Origin: Ostrinia nubilalis
Taxonomy: Eukaryota > Arthropoda > Insecta > Lepidoptera > Crambidae
DNA length: 64,000 nt
NCBI RefSeq assembly: GCF_963855985.1
Contig: NC_087109.1
Span: 1,694,001 to 1,758,000, forward strand
Direction: 5' to 3'
The notes under the pieces were generated by a model. The model was not told where the DNA came from. It searched no databases and worked only from the letters and a program-made list of their open reading frames with translations. Within the stretch, counting starts at the first letter, position 1. Every line of letters begins with the position of its first letter. The position numbers were made by a program, and so were the translations under genes. Of the stretch, positions 19,902-30,515 are shown piece by piece.

Positions 19902-20165
19902 GCCCATCATCATCATCATCATCAACAGCCCCTTACAGTCCACTGTTGGACTATGAGCCTCCACCACTATAGTGGACGGTTTGCCATAATCCCCACGCTT
20001 GGCAGGCGGGTTGGAGATCGCAGTTTAAAAGATTGATGTTTGTCAGAGAGCGCTGCTGCCCGTTCTCTGTTTGATGTGTAGTCCCGTCGCCTCTTACGAC
20101 ACCCGTGGGAAGAGTAGGGGTTGGTGACAAATATATTCTACTCTGCCGTCACCACACGGCTTCTA
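19902..20165 (-). mobile_element. LINE-derived fragment
   Basis: It starts with a CAT repeat and contains CCACGCTTGGCAGGCGGGTT and CGCCTCTTACGACACCCGTG, which recur near 55770-55870 and 57990-58130 in the degenerate RTE-like LINE. It is non-coding here. Confidence 0.5.
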
Positions 20166-20928
20166 TGCCCAGATTATAATATTAACCTTAATACGAAAAG
20201 ATATTCAAAATTGAATCGATGTTTAGACTGATTCTATTGTCGCCGTCGTTTTGTTATGTGATGGTTAAAACTGTGAGATACAGGCAAATACTGTGAACTG
20301 TCTTACTTCCTACAAAGATTTTTAGAGCAAAATCTCTGTTACACGACACAAAGGGACTGTTGCCAGTTGCCACTAGTTATAAAACTAAAGTATTCTTCCT
20401 TTATAGGTATGAGTACTTACAAAAAAATAATTATGATAAATTCTACCTACCACAGCTGAATAAGCTGGTCAAAAAATTACCCTTTTATTTGATCCTGGAT
20501 TTAATCCCTTCCATTCAAGAGAATATCGGACGATTTACACAAAACCCAGACAGCCTTCCACAATCCTCTACCCTTTCGCATCCTCCTCAAACTCTGCCGT
20601 ATCACTCCGCGGTTTATCAGAAACAGCGACCTCTAATGGACTTTCGTGGTACTAACGAGTGCGGGCCGCGGGCTAGCCTCTAAAACGGCGGCCATGAAAA
20701 CAGCGATTACATTCTGTAAAAGGACAATTGGAATGGACAAAGTTTTAGCAACTGGTCAAAATTTTATTTATTTATTTATTTATATTAGGAACACCAGGGC
20801 TTACATAATTGATTATTTTACAATTAATAACACTTGATAACCACTTATAGGTCCCCACAGATAGAATTGTGGTGGATATTTAAAGAAATTATAAAAAACA
20901 GATATCATTAAATGATACACGATACACC
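20166..20928. other. Intergenic, with a GC-rich patch
   Basis: Mostly AT-rich with a TATT microsatellite at 20762-20785. The patch 20640-20700 (GTGCGGGCCGCGGGCTAGCC) is CpG-rich. On the minus strand it carries a short ATG frame (MAAVLEASPRPALVSTT). It could be 5' sequence of the Kazal gene, but no join to the exon at 19739 is supported. Confidence 0.3.
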
Positions 20929-21415
20929 CTTAGATTAATAAAACCTAGATGGATAGTCTTCATACAAACGCTTCGTCAAGAGTGAGGCAAAAATCTTATG
21001 TCATTAGTGTCAATTTTGTTGGGGAGTGTAGACAGTGAAGGCGATTTTCCCGAAAGTAGGGAAATTTTTAATACGTTTTTAATTATTTTATAACTAACAA
21101 AAACAAAACGCATCATGTACTTACTTATTTATTGAATTCAAAGTACCTACCTAATTACAATAAGATAAATCGACTGAAAAGTCTCGATTTCATAAAAAAG
21201 GAAGTGTAACACTGGTCACTTTCTTTAGTTTTTCTGATGTATTTAGACACCCTTTCACAGCACAAACCGTCTTAATTAATTAAAAGTCGTCGGACGTGTT
21301 TACCAATTTTTCACTTTGACAGTTCATGTGACGTTTACGAGTAAGCCATTCTGGCTTACTAAAATCTGCCTCACCTTTCGTGCACTGACTTCTATCTAGG
21401 TTTTATTAATCTAAG
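20929..21415. mobile_element. hAT-like non-autonomous element, copy 1
   Basis: Terminal inverted repeats CTTAGATTAATAAAACCTAG and complement, flanked by a perfect 8-bp duplication GATACACC (20921-20928, 21416-21423). Length 487 bp, no coding. It is an inverted and shortened copy of 26258-26869. The 8-bp duplication fits the hAT superfamily. Confidence 0.9.
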
Positions 21416-21423
21416 GATACACC

Positions 21424-22190
21424 TAATGTTGTATTGAAGAGATAGCAATTTAACCATATTTGGACTTCCCGTTACCTCATATTTATAATAAAAAACACGA
21501 TATAAAAAAAACCTACATGATAGGCTTGAAAACGCTCGCTCAGCAGCCGCCTAAGCGCTGGTATGCTAGTATAGAATAAATCAATATCTAGTTCCTTACT
21601 CAGTCTGTTTAATCTATCTTAACTGAAAGATAAAGTAAACCCACAAGTAATACTACACTATCTTAGTTATTAAATAATAGGTACCAAGATGCTTTAGATA
21701 AATACTTTTGTGTTTTAATTTGCTGCTAGAATAATTAATATCGTGTACTAGAAAATAGAGCTACAGGAGCACTATAAAAATCATAATCATAATATCTTTA
21801 TTGCTTCATGTGGTAAGCTTAATTTAAAAGCTCATAAAATTCATAGTTTATGACGGACAACTCACAAAAACAGACATAGAATAGATATTGTTTTAACTAC
21901 GAGAAGCGATGGAAAACCCCAAATTAAAATTAATTCATAAGAGTAGATATTAATAGAAGATTGTCCAGATGCAAGCTTTGACAGATCTTTTCCAGCATAT
22001 CTACTACAGCTTGACTGCCAATAAAAACCCAATCAATGACGTTACAAAATGGCTTAAAAACCGTAAAATCGCTGTATTGGTGGCCCCATAAGAACGTTCG
22101 CAGCGATACAGCGTTTTCTATGTTCTAAGATAGTGTATCTCCTTATTTGAGGTAACGTGAAAATGTATGAGGCTCCAAGCTGTTGCCATT
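21424..22190. other. No feature recognised
   Basis: AT-rich intergenic sequence with no supported repeat or gene. Confidence 0.4.
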
Positions 22191-22193
22191 CTT

Positions 22194-22245
22194 GGCCAGA
22201 TGGCTGAGTCGCCTCGGGCAGACCCGGGTTCGGTGCCTTGTAGAG
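22194..22245 (+). repeat. tRNA-like head, shortened
   Basis: GGCCAGATGGCTGAGTCGCC holds an A box and GGGTTCGGTGCC a B box, but the anticodon arm between them is absent. It is probably the head of a degraded SINE that joins the Helitron-like repeat beginning at 22270. Confidence 0.4.
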
Positions 22246-22269
22246 TCAATTTGAGAATTATTTTTTACT

Positions 22270-22455
22270 AGCTTTTGCCCGCGGCTTCACCCGCGTGAAA
22301 TTTAGTTTGTCACAAATCGTCATAAATTATAACCTACATGTTATTCTGGGTTATAAACAATAATACTGTAAAGTTTCATCAAAATCCGTTCAGTTGTTTT
22401 TGCGTGAAAGAGTAACAAACATCCAGACATCCAAACTTTCGCATTTATAATATTA
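22270..22455. mobile_element. Helitron-like/MITE repeat (CCCGCGGCTTCACCCGCG family)
   Basis: ACTAGCTTTTGCCCGCGGC at one end and TCGCATTTATAATATTATAG at the other, with TCAAAATCCGTTCAGTTG in the middle. Same family at 37150-37262, 44452-44673 and 59877-60095, with a diverged one at 27205-27410. It is a common lepidopteran interspersed repeat without coding. Confidence 0.55.
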
Positions 22456-22482
22456 TAGTAGGATTAGTAGGATAGGATGGAT

Positions 22483-22560
22483 GACAAGGCATTTTTTATG
22501 CATGACAAGGCATTTTTTATGCATGACAAGGCATTTTTTATGCATGACAAGGCAGGTATT
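22483..22560. repeat. 21-bp tandem repeat, three units
   Basis: GACAAGGCATTTTTTATGCAT is present three times exactly, and a fourth unit begins the interspersed repeat also seen at 648-838. The duplication affects the extreme end of that repeat. Confidence 0.9.
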
Positions 22561-22679
22561 AGACCGTAATCGCACCTGGATGCAGTCTAGGATAGTACAT
22601 ATATGCCCTGTAAGTGCCCACAATCTTGCCTTGGCTGATGCTGAGAGGTGGGAATAGTCCCGTAGATATCTTGAGACCT

Positions 22680-22820
22680 TCAGGACTATTCCCACCGCTG
22701 CAACTCTAGTGTAGCCAGGATCTACAGCTTGACCGCCAGTAAAAACCCAACCAGTGAAGGTCAAGTTTGTCCCTGGGGGGAAAGTTAACTGTCATTGGAC
22801 CCGCAACGAAATCGATCAGA
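22680..22820. repeat. GATCTACAGCTTGACCGCC repeat
   Basis: One copy with TCCCACCGCTGCAACTC and AAAAACCCAACCAGTGAAGG. Copies lie at 17525, 30420 and 61236-61755. Confidence 0.6.
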
Positions 22821-22826
22821 GGGTTG

Positions 22827-23506
22827 AGTGTGAGTTTAAATCAAACGTCCTCACTAGTGAGCGCGTTAAAAAAATACACTCGACATCAAATAAATCGCAC
22901 CTCCCGCGACAAGCACTTTCAAATGTTGCATCCCCACTTCCCACCAATATTGGCACCATTTAAAAGCCTAGTTCAAAACTTCATTTCATTAAAGGAAAGG
23001 TTTTTACCCCAAAAATGTGTCTTTAGAAGGATCCAGAGTCACTTCTTAAAGAAATAGGTAGTTACGCTTGAGCCAACTTTTATGGCTATAAAACTGTTAA
23101 GTTGGGATTAATCGCTATCCATCTGTTAAAGAGGACACGTGATATCATTATTTGGTTTTATAACCATAAAAATGTGTCTAATTGGTCCCAGAGGTGAGCC
23201 CAAAGTGAGGTCTTTTTTCAAGTCACATTTATGGTATACGTTAATCCATTATTATGAAATTAAATGTGATTTTCTTAAAAGATATTTATTGGGCTTTCAA
23301 AACACCAATATTGTTAGGGCAGGGCACCATGATTGTGTCAGAAAAAAAACTTTAAAGTTCGCGTCGCGGAAGGTGCGGTTTATTTGATGTTGAGTGTATA
23401 TGAAAATTTTATTTCTTGAAAGTTTTCGCTAGGGGCGCTGTACAATCCGTCATACATCACTTTTTTACGCGGTTGACATCGAATGCGTTTGACGTAAACT
23501 CACACT
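22827..23506. mobile_element. DNA element with long terminal inverted repeats
   Basis: The left end GAGTGTGAGTTTAAATC and right end (complement) TAGTGTGAGTTTACGTC pair. Both continue with similar blocks: CATCAAATAAATCGCACCTC on the left against CATCAAATAAACCGCACCTT on the right, then CGCGAC. About 680 bp, non-coding centre, no clear target duplication. Confidence 0.6.
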
Positions 23507-23697
23507 ACACACTAGGCTCCCAGAAGAATATACGAGGAGTTCGAAGTTCTCTATCTTGTGACCTTCGTTAAAATAGATCGCAATTGCATTCAACAATGCA
23601 TCTGTGCTAGCAGGCCAGCAAATAGGATGTGACCCAAATACCTCCGGGCCGCGAACGGAAGGTCCCTTATACTGACGTCTTAACAAATAGCTAGTAG

Positions 23698-23758
23698 TGT
23701 AGTCTAGTGGTTTGATGGAGAGAATGATAGTCTTGGGTTCGGTTCCCAAAATTATTTT
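23698..23758 (+). repeat. tRNA-like SINE head
   Basis: A-box-like GTAGTCTAGTGGTTTGA and B box GGGTTCGGTTCCC lie 35 bp apart. The cloverleaf is not convincing. A degraded SINE head is likely. Confidence 0.4.
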
Positions 23759-23972
23759 GTAATTAGTTACCAGTTTGGTTAGGGTCTTAACTTATAGACT
23801 CGTGCTCCGGCAGTAGAGACTTACTCAGGCTGGGTTACACAATCTTTCTTTAACTTTAACAAATGTCAGAAATCTGTTAAACTCCATACAAAACACACTG
23901 GTTATCGTTATATTTACGGTTAAAGTTAGGTGGTCAGCCTTAAAATTTTATTCTCTGTTAGATTTACGTTAA

Positions 23973-24149
23973 GAGTAGGCGCACACCATTGATTTTTTTC
24001 GTCGGCCGATAGTTTACTCGGGCAGTTGATCAGTATGGGCATGTATGGGAGTGCGCACACTACGCCGATTCGATTTGGCCGATTCTTCATACAAATTAAA
24101 ATCGGGCACAACTATCGGCCAGCTAAAAATCAACGGTGTGCGCTTACTC
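23973..24149. mobile_element. Harbinger-like MITE, GAGTAGGCGCACACC family, copy 2
   Basis: Inverted ends GAGTAGGCGCACACC and GGTGTGCGCTTACTC with a TAA duplication (23970-23972, 24150-24152). It is about 95% similar to 10466-10639. Both copies have TWA targets, the hallmark of PIF/Harbinger elements. Confidence 0.88.
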
Positions 24150-24211
24150 TAAACTGACAGTATAATTGAGTCATTTCAGATGCTCGTGGTAGCTTCTTTA
24201 TCTAAATATAA

Positions 24212-24331
24212 TAATGCTGCAGGTAGATGTTATGACTTAGGCATCCACTAAGAGAGGATTTTACGAAACTCCACCCCTAACGGGGTAAAACGGGATCCAC
24301 GCGTACGAAATCGCGGGCGGCGGCTAGTTGT
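24212..24331. mobile_element. Helitron-like repeat, 3' part
   Basis: TATGACTTAGGCATCCACTA to CGCGGGCGGCGGCTAGTT. Only the CTAGT-terminated half of the family at 34128-34336 remains. Confidence 0.45.
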
Positions 24332-24522
24332 TTAATAACCAACAAGACGTACCTACACTAAAATAATCTTTACGACGTTTTTGAACTTAATCTAAGTGCT
24401 GTTTTAATTTGGTTGCATTTATATCTAACAACAGGGTTGTGAACTGAAATTTATGTTGGAGACATTGAGATATACTTAATGTTCTTACTTCAATGGTCGG
24501 GGATGGAACGATTTTCGAATCA

Positions 24523-25920
24523 TAGTCCAGTCATTATAGTAAGTTCACCTCGGAATTCGAGATACCCAGCTGTAAGTCTGTAAATACGTGTATATTGACA
24601 CCCTAAAAGTTGTCTCAAAACCTACATATGGTAGGGTGTAAGCACCTATTAAATTTCAAGGTCAACGGTCACAAAAATCGGTTTTTTGCGCTTTTTTTAG
24701 AAATATCTCATTTCCTGTGGGTTTTTTGCTATTTGTATTTATTATCAATATTGTAGAATACTAAATTCTCTACAAATTTTGTTTAAAAACTTTTTTTATA
24801 CGGTGAACCGTTTTCGAGATAGAGGGCGGAGAGCGCGCGGTCACTGCATCACTTCAGGTCTACTTAAGCGGTTTAGATTTTTCATACAAAAGGATTTTCC
24901 CGCTAATTCCTGTGGGAATTTCGGGAATTCCTTGTTGTAACTAAGCTTTGAGTTTACTAAGGTACCTACATGCCAAATTTCAAGCGTCTAACTTCCGTTA
25001 AGCGTTTAGATTTTTCATACAAAAGGATTTTCCCGCTAATTCCTGTTCCCGTGGGAATTCCTAAGTAAACCATAACCTGCCCAGGTGTATGAAGAATAAT
25101 TGTACCAAGTTTCGTTAAAATCCGTCGAGTAGTTTTTGTTTCTATAAGGAACATACAGACGGACAGAATTCTATACATGAAATATATTTTCAAAATAACT
25201 ATCAGGGGGTGATTAGTGATCGATACTGATGCCAAAAATGCAATCAGTAAAATTTTTGTCTGTCTGTCTGTCCGTCTGTATGTTCCTTATAGAAACAAAA
25301 ACTACTCGATGGATTTTAACGAAACTTGGTACAATTATTCTTCATACACCTGGGCAGGTTATGGTTTACTTAGGAATTCCCACGGGAACAGGAATTAGCG
25401 GGAAAATCCTTTTGTATGAAAAATCTAAACGCTTAACGGAAGTTAGACGCTTGAAATTTGGCATGTAGGTACCTTAGTAAACTCAAAGCTTATTTACAAC
25501 AAGTAATTACCGAAATTCCCACGGGAATTAGCGGGAAAATCCTTTTGTATGAAAAACCTAAACCGCTTAAGTTGACCTGAAGTGATGCAGTGACCGCGCG
25601 CTCTCCGCCCTCTATCTCGAAAACGGTTCACCGTATAAAAAAAGTTTTTAAACAAAATTTGTAGAGAATTTAGTATTCTACAATATTGATAATAAATACA
25701 AATAGCAAAAAACCCATAGGAAATGAGATATTTCCAAAAAAAGCGAAAAAAACCGATTTTTGTGACCTTTGACCTTAAAATTTAATAGTTGCTTACACCC
25801 TACCATATGTAGGTTTTGAGACAACTTTTAGGGTGTCAATATACAAGTATTTACAGACTTACAGCTGGGTATCTCTAATTCCGAGATTCTTACCTAATTT
25901 AAGCTTAAATGACTGGACTA
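24523..25920. mobile_element. 1.4-kb foldback element
   Basis: Two arms of about 640 bp (24523-25166 and 25254-25920) are near-perfect inverted copies about a spacer of roughly 90 bp. The outer ends are TAGTCCAGTCATT and AATGACTGGACTA. Mirror-image open frames on the two strands are a consequence of the palindrome, not genes. A 3-bp TCA on both outer sides may be the target duplication. No transposase is present. Confidence 0.85.
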
Positions 25921-26257
25921 TCAGCTGTTCGTAACCTAACAAACAAAGACGCAAACGAATAACAATTTTTATTTTAGTGTACTAAGGTCCTAAATCAATG
26001 TACTTGGATAGTGCGTAATGGTCTACTTCACATAATAAAATTACCATATCCCATTGAAGACCACGTGTTTTTATGGCCGTTTCTATGTCATGGTGTCAAG
26101 GTCTTATGAATGGGGAATTTAGAAGACGTCTTAACCTTCTCATTATGACGTCTCAAGATTTGGTAAGTATTTGGTCTGTCACAGAAAGACTATCGTAAAA
26201 AAGAGAAATAAAAACTCATTTTATTTTTGCAAGTAGGCTTTTAAAAAGCACTTTTAC

Positions 26258-26869
26258 CTTAGATTAATAAAACCTAGATAGATAATCAGTGCACGAAAGG
26301 TGAGGCAGTTTTTAGGGAGCCGGCACGGCTCACCCGTAAACGTCACATGAACTGTCAAAGTGAAAAATTGGTAAAAACGTCCGACGAATTTTAATTAATT
26401 AAAACGGTTTGTGCTGTGAAAGGGTGTCTAAAATATATCAGAAAAACGAAAGAAAGTGACCAGTGATACATTTCATAAGTGAGTACTACAATTCGACGCG
26501 TATTTTGCTTGAATTTGGCTTTCAAAAATTAAATACGGGAATGATACCAGTAACAAGAAAATTTATTTCCCAATTGTTCGCCGTACAAATACACTTCCTT
26601 TTTTATGAAATCGAGACTTTTAAGTCGATTTATCTTATTGCTACTATGTAGGTACTTTGAATTCAATAAATAAGTAAGTACATGATGCGTTTTGTTTTTG
26701 TTAATTATAAAATAATTAAAAACGTATTAAAAATTTCCCTACTTTCGGGAAAATCGCCTTCACTGTCTACACTCCCCAACAAAATTGACACTAATGACAT
26801 AAGATTTTTGCCTCACTCTTGACGAAGCGTTTGTATGAAGACTATCCATCTAGGTTTTATTAATCTAAG
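26258..26869. mobile_element. hAT-like non-autonomous element, copy 2
   Basis: 612 bp with the same terminal inverted repeats as 20929-21415 but inverted, flanked by a perfect 8-bp duplication ACTTTTAC (26250-26257, 26870-26877). It holds about 125 bp more than copy 1. No transposase frame. Confidence 0.9.
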
Positions 26870-26955
26870 ACTTTTACACGTCCCGATATTAACCTTACCA
26901 CTGCTTCGGGACAATAAATGGGCCAGTGCTGAGAAAAAGCAGCGCAAGAAACTCA

Positions 26956-27099
26956 CGCCCGTATTCACAAACATTACTAAGAGGTTTCACAGTGCGCGTG
27001 GACGCACAGGGTGACACACGAACCAATCACAGAGCTCTATTCAACGCTGTGCGTTCGATTTACTGCTTCACTTAAGTAAGCATTTAGCGAATACGGGCG
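26956..27099. mobile_element. CGCCCGTATTC-family MITE, copy 2
   Basis: Ends CGCCCGTATTC and GAATACGGGCG with TCA duplicated on both sides (26953-26955, 27100-27102). Removing it restores AAACTCAGTCA of the host repeat. Confidence 0.88.
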
Positions 27100-27204
27100 T
27101 CAGTCAATCACAAAGTTCATTTTAATGCATTCCTACAGGGAACACAACTTCACATCGTATTCCATCATAGATATTAATTTGATTTTTTGTCTCATAAAAT
27201 CTAT

Positions 27205-27410
27205 ACTAATAATATGAATGCGAATGTCTGTCTCTCTTTCAAGCCTAAACCACTGAACCAATTTTGATGAAATTTGGCATATAGATAGTTTGAGTCCCGG
27301 GAAAGGACATAGGATAGTTTTTATCCCGGTTTTTGAAACAGGGGCAGGAAAGTTTTTCTGTGACAGACAAAATTCTACGCAGGCGAAGCCGCGGGCGGAA
27401 AGCTAGTAGA
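27205..27410. mobile_element. Helitron-like/MITE repeat, diverged member
   Basis: CTATACTAATAATATGAATG at the left and GCCGCGGGCGGAAAGCTAGT at the right, with TTTTGATGAAATTTGGCAT in the middle. General plan as at 44452-44673. Confidence 0.5.
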
Positions 27411-27518
27411 GAAATAAAGAACATAATCTATTAATTGTCAGAAGAACACACCAATGTATAAAGAAATGTTAAGTTTAGATAATGCCCACGATTATGGTAT
27501 TTATGATCATAATAGCCC

Positions 27519-27551
27519 TCTCTTTCCTTTTAATAAGAAAGGAAAGAGAGA
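27519..27551. other. Perfect 13-bp hairpin
   Basis: CTCTCTTTCCTTT and AAAGGAAAGAGAG around a short loop. Purine/pyrimidine asymmetry makes it able to form a strong hairpin. Function unknown. Confidence 0.6.
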
Positions 27552-27825
27552 TGCTGGCTTTTCCCAACAGATATAATGAATCATCAGTCCCGTTAATTCT
27601 CAAACCATACAATTTCGAGCAAATTACAAAACCGTTTAAAATTGCATCGTTTTCTTAAATGGTTTCTTGTAAACTCGTAAATTTTATGTTTTTTAACAAT
27701 AACTTACTCGGTTATGATAAAAATACTCATTAAATTAAGTTGTATTTAATTATAAAGGCTCTTCGAAGCTGTACAGTCGACCGCATATGAAATGTAGAGC
27801 ATTTTGGTTGCAAAAAAGCCCTTTT

Positions 27826-28121
27826 TTATCCACAACGAGGAAGCTCTTGGCCTGTATCTCACCTGATGGTAAGTGACGATCAGGCTGAAGGTGGAAGCGA
27901 GCTTCACCCGGAATTCTCAACCACAGAGGAACTGGCTATCTTACCTCTAACTGCCGGAACACAACAATGCTGTTACAGACTTAGGTAAGTAGCTAGCCAG
28001 GCGGACTTGGAACAAGCCGTACCACCAACCAAAGCAAACAGAAAATTCTGCCCCCACTGGGAATCGAACCCGGGACCTCTGTGTCTGAAGCAGGTGGTCT
28101 AACCACTAGATCACAGAGGCG
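27826..28121 (-). mobile_element. tRNA-headed SINE, near full length
   Basis: Read on the minus strand, the head has A box GATCTAGTGGTTAGACC and B box GGGTTCGATTCCC. The body follows (GAGGTAAGATAGCCAGTTCC; ATCAGGTGAGATACAGGCC) and it ends in A-rich sequence at 27826. Imperfect flanking AAAAGCCCTT/AAAACCCTT may be the target duplication. Body fragments recur at 45808-45885, 48095-48172 and 50068-50250. Confidence 0.75.
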
Positions 28122-28587
28122 GTTAAAACCCTTAAAACCCTTATCACGACTACATAAGTAGTCATAGTATGTATACCTTGATGCGTGACTGTACTTAAGT
28201 ACAGTTAATTCCAAAAAGTTGTATTTTTTTCTGTAAAATTACTACTTAGAGGTTGATGAGGCAATAAACGGCTCTATGTGGTTGATTGTACTTTTATTAC
28301 TATGAATTATTAAGATTGCTACTGTTTACATTAAGCTTAGTTTTGAGTAGAGGTAAATATAAAAAGACTTTGACCGATAAGATAATATACATCGAGATAG
28401 AGTATTGCAATATCTTTGTTGTTAAAGACGCTATATAAAATTATTTATTTAATAAAGTAATATTGTGTTTTTGAATAGCTAAATTAATAACCATCAAAAG
28501 CTGGTAGGGCTATTAACTTATTGTTCCACAAACGAAAAAGAAAAGAATTACACAAATAATTGGAGGGTTTATTTAACTGTGCTTACC

Positions 28588-28641
28588 AGTTGGCGCCACT
28601 GGCGACTGATACGAACTTGCTCGACTGTGGCGCCAAACTGG
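28588..28641. other. Imperfect palindrome with TGGCGCCA cores
   Basis: CCAGTTGGCGCCAC and GTGGCGCCAAACTGG are inverted about a 24-nt loop. It lies just upstream of the possible promoter. It might be a hairpin, a regulatory site or a scrap of an LTR primer-binding site. Confidence 0.5.
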
Positions 28642-28729
28642 TTTCAAGGGTACAGCGAATAGGCCATGCTAGACTGTGTCTCAACCCTCCTTAAAAATTC
28701 AGCCCTTGTTTAAAAAATAACTGTTTACG

Positions 28730-29057
28730 TCACTTTGCCTTCCCGCAATTTGAATCAAATCGATAATTGGATTTTAGAACGCATAAACAATGCCGTAGTT
28801 CGAAATTTGAATTACGCGCCAACGCGCCGTCAATGACGTGCGGTCCTGTCATAGACTTTTTTATTCCGTTGAGATCTCAAACTGCGTGTTTCGTGCCGCG
28901 TCAAAACTGATAATAGTGTAAATTACGCAAAAATGTGGTGATTTCGGGCTGTGATCGGATTCCCTAAGATCCAGCAGGATATTGGAAAGTGAGGTAAACG
29001 GACCTTTTCATCTTCACGTGGTGGATCACCGGTGAGAAGAATTGATGTGCTGCAAGT
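28730..29057 (+). promoter_or_regulatory. Possible promoter and first (non-coding) exon
   Basis: CpG content rises here against an AT-rich background (ACGCGCCAACGCGCCGTCAA, GTGCCGCGTCAAAAC). The last bases are a strong donor, GATGTGCTGCAA|GTAAGTGAA, at 29057. Upstream ATGs are followed quickly by stops (ATG TGG TGA at 28933), as in a 5' UTR; a start at GATGTGCTG just before the donor is possible. This is the layout of a plus-strand gene with a long first intron. No coding exon can be joined to it in this window. Confidence 0.35.
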
Positions 29058-29280
29058 AAGTGAACCTATCGTTTGTATTTTTTGATTCGGTAGTGTTCAG
29101 GGCGCGAAGTGACCGCTGTATTCCTCACTTGCCCATTTTCTTCATTCAATCTTTTCATTTATATTGACTATTTAATTTTTTTTTGTGTAAAAGTAATATT
29201 GAAAATAGAAGAAAAAAGATATAGCATTATTCCACAACGGTCAAAGGTAAAGTTAATGTTTTAAAGTAAATAAATATTTT

Positions 29281-29418
29281 AAAATAGTAAGACACGGGTC
29301 ATAACGCGACGTTTATTAATGAGTTGCATTATGTACTCACGGCTTGACGTTTCATATAATACATACATAATGTAACTCATTAATAAACGTCGCGTTAAGA
29401 CCCGTGTCTTACTATTTT
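29281..29418. mobile_element. Palindromic MITE-like element
   Basis: AAAATAGTAAGACACGGGTC at the left and its complement at the right. Arms of about 60 bp also share AACGCGACGTTTATTAATG. About 138 bp, non-coding, no clear target duplication. Confidence 0.7.
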
Positions 29419-29421
29419 AAT

Positions 29422-30204
29422 TGAAATGGAACGCGAACGTTTAAAATTTTATAATAAATATTTTGTTTACTGTTGTGCCCACAGCCTTATTCATAATTGT
29501 ATCGTCATAAAAATATAAATTGGTTTTTCGTTATGAACGCTAATTACGATCATTAAACCATCGTTTCACATGCAGTGTAAGAACGGTAGGCTCTTTCACT
29601 CACTGAAAAGATAAGAAAGTCTGTTATCTTTGGTCTATAATTTATTTCAGATTTATTTTTTCCTTGTCTGGTGGACTATTGAAAGTTGATAATAAGATAA
29701 ACATTAATTAAATAAATGTCATGTAACCATAACCTGATCCTGGGCCATCATCTGGAATCGGTAGGATTGTATACAGTGTGAGTCACTTAAATTTGATAAC
29801 GATTTAATTGATAAGGAATCAGTGAAAATAAAAATTGATTTTGATAAAATAATAGTGCTTCAAAATTATTGATAGTTTTCGCATAGTTACCTAGTTGTTA
29901 AAATGAAACTGCTATTCAAAAGTTAATTTGTTTAGGTTAAAAAGAACTTATTGCTTACAGGGTTAAATGTATAGTTATTTTAGAAAGGACATGCCTTGAT
30001 TATATGTTCACGGTGTAAAGTACCAAACAACGTATAAAACCATTTGCCGCTCCAATCATTTAGCGACAGGCAAGGTATGCTGGGTATGTCGTCAATGAAA
30101 TGATTAAGACGTAATTATATCCGTCCGAAATTTCGCCTGCAAAAACGGATGTAAGCACCGTTTTACGAAACCAGTTCTCGATAATGATCATCATTATTTA
30201 ATGA
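29422..30204. other. No feature recognised
   Basis: AT-rich, possibly intron of the gene that might start near 28.9 kb. No repeat or exon supported. Confidence 0.4.
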
Positions 30205-30206
30205 CG

Positions 30207-30310
30207 CCTGTGTGGCGCAGTGGTTGAGGCTACGCCAAAAGTTGTGGGTTCTATCCCCATACAATACGCATTTGTTTGTGATGTTTGCTCTTTAGATGTT
30301 TTGCATTGGA
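30207..30310 (+). mobile_element. tRNA-headed SINE fragment
   Basis: GTGTGGCGCAGTGGTTGAGG is an A-box region and GGGTTCTATCCCC a B box (a T replaces the usual G in TTCG). Short body only. A different SINE family from 27826-28121. Confidence 0.5.
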
Positions 30311-30399
30311 GGGAAGTGAATCCTTAACTTCGAACTCATTCTATGCCCTTCTGATTAATTTCGTTGCTGATCCAATGACATTTAAACTTTCCCCCGACC

Positions 30400-30515
30400 G
30401 ACATATAGACGTTTGACCTTCTTTAATTGGCTTTTTTGGCGGTCAAGCTGTAGATCCTGGCTACACAGGAGTTGCAGTGGTGGGAACGAGAGGTGGGAAT
30501 AGTCCAGTCTTAACT
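30400..30515. repeat. GATCTACAGCTTGACCGCC repeat, inverted copy
   Basis: GGCGGTCAAGCTGTAGATCC and CACAGGAGTTGCAGTGGTGG are the reverse complement of the copies at 61236-61755. Confidence 0.6.

Larger units (their letters stand above)
26205..27125. mobile_element. Retroelement end split by a hAT-like element and a MITE
   Basis: Host pieces 26205-26257, 26878-26955 and 27103-27125 rejoin to TTTTACACGTCCCGATAT.. and ..AAACTCAGTCAATCAC. This matches other copies at 2232-2440, 33600-33680 and 62820-62905. The two insertions are listed separately. Confidence 0.75.

Noticed and set aside
20360..20683. 107-codon plus-strand frame
   Set aside because: No recognisable domain, AT-driven composition in the first half, and no splice or promoter support.
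24966..25468. Two open frames on opposite strands with the same peptide (FLIETKTTR..)
   Set aside because: They are produced by the foldback palindrome. Codon use and composition are not protein-like and the peptide matches no family known to me.
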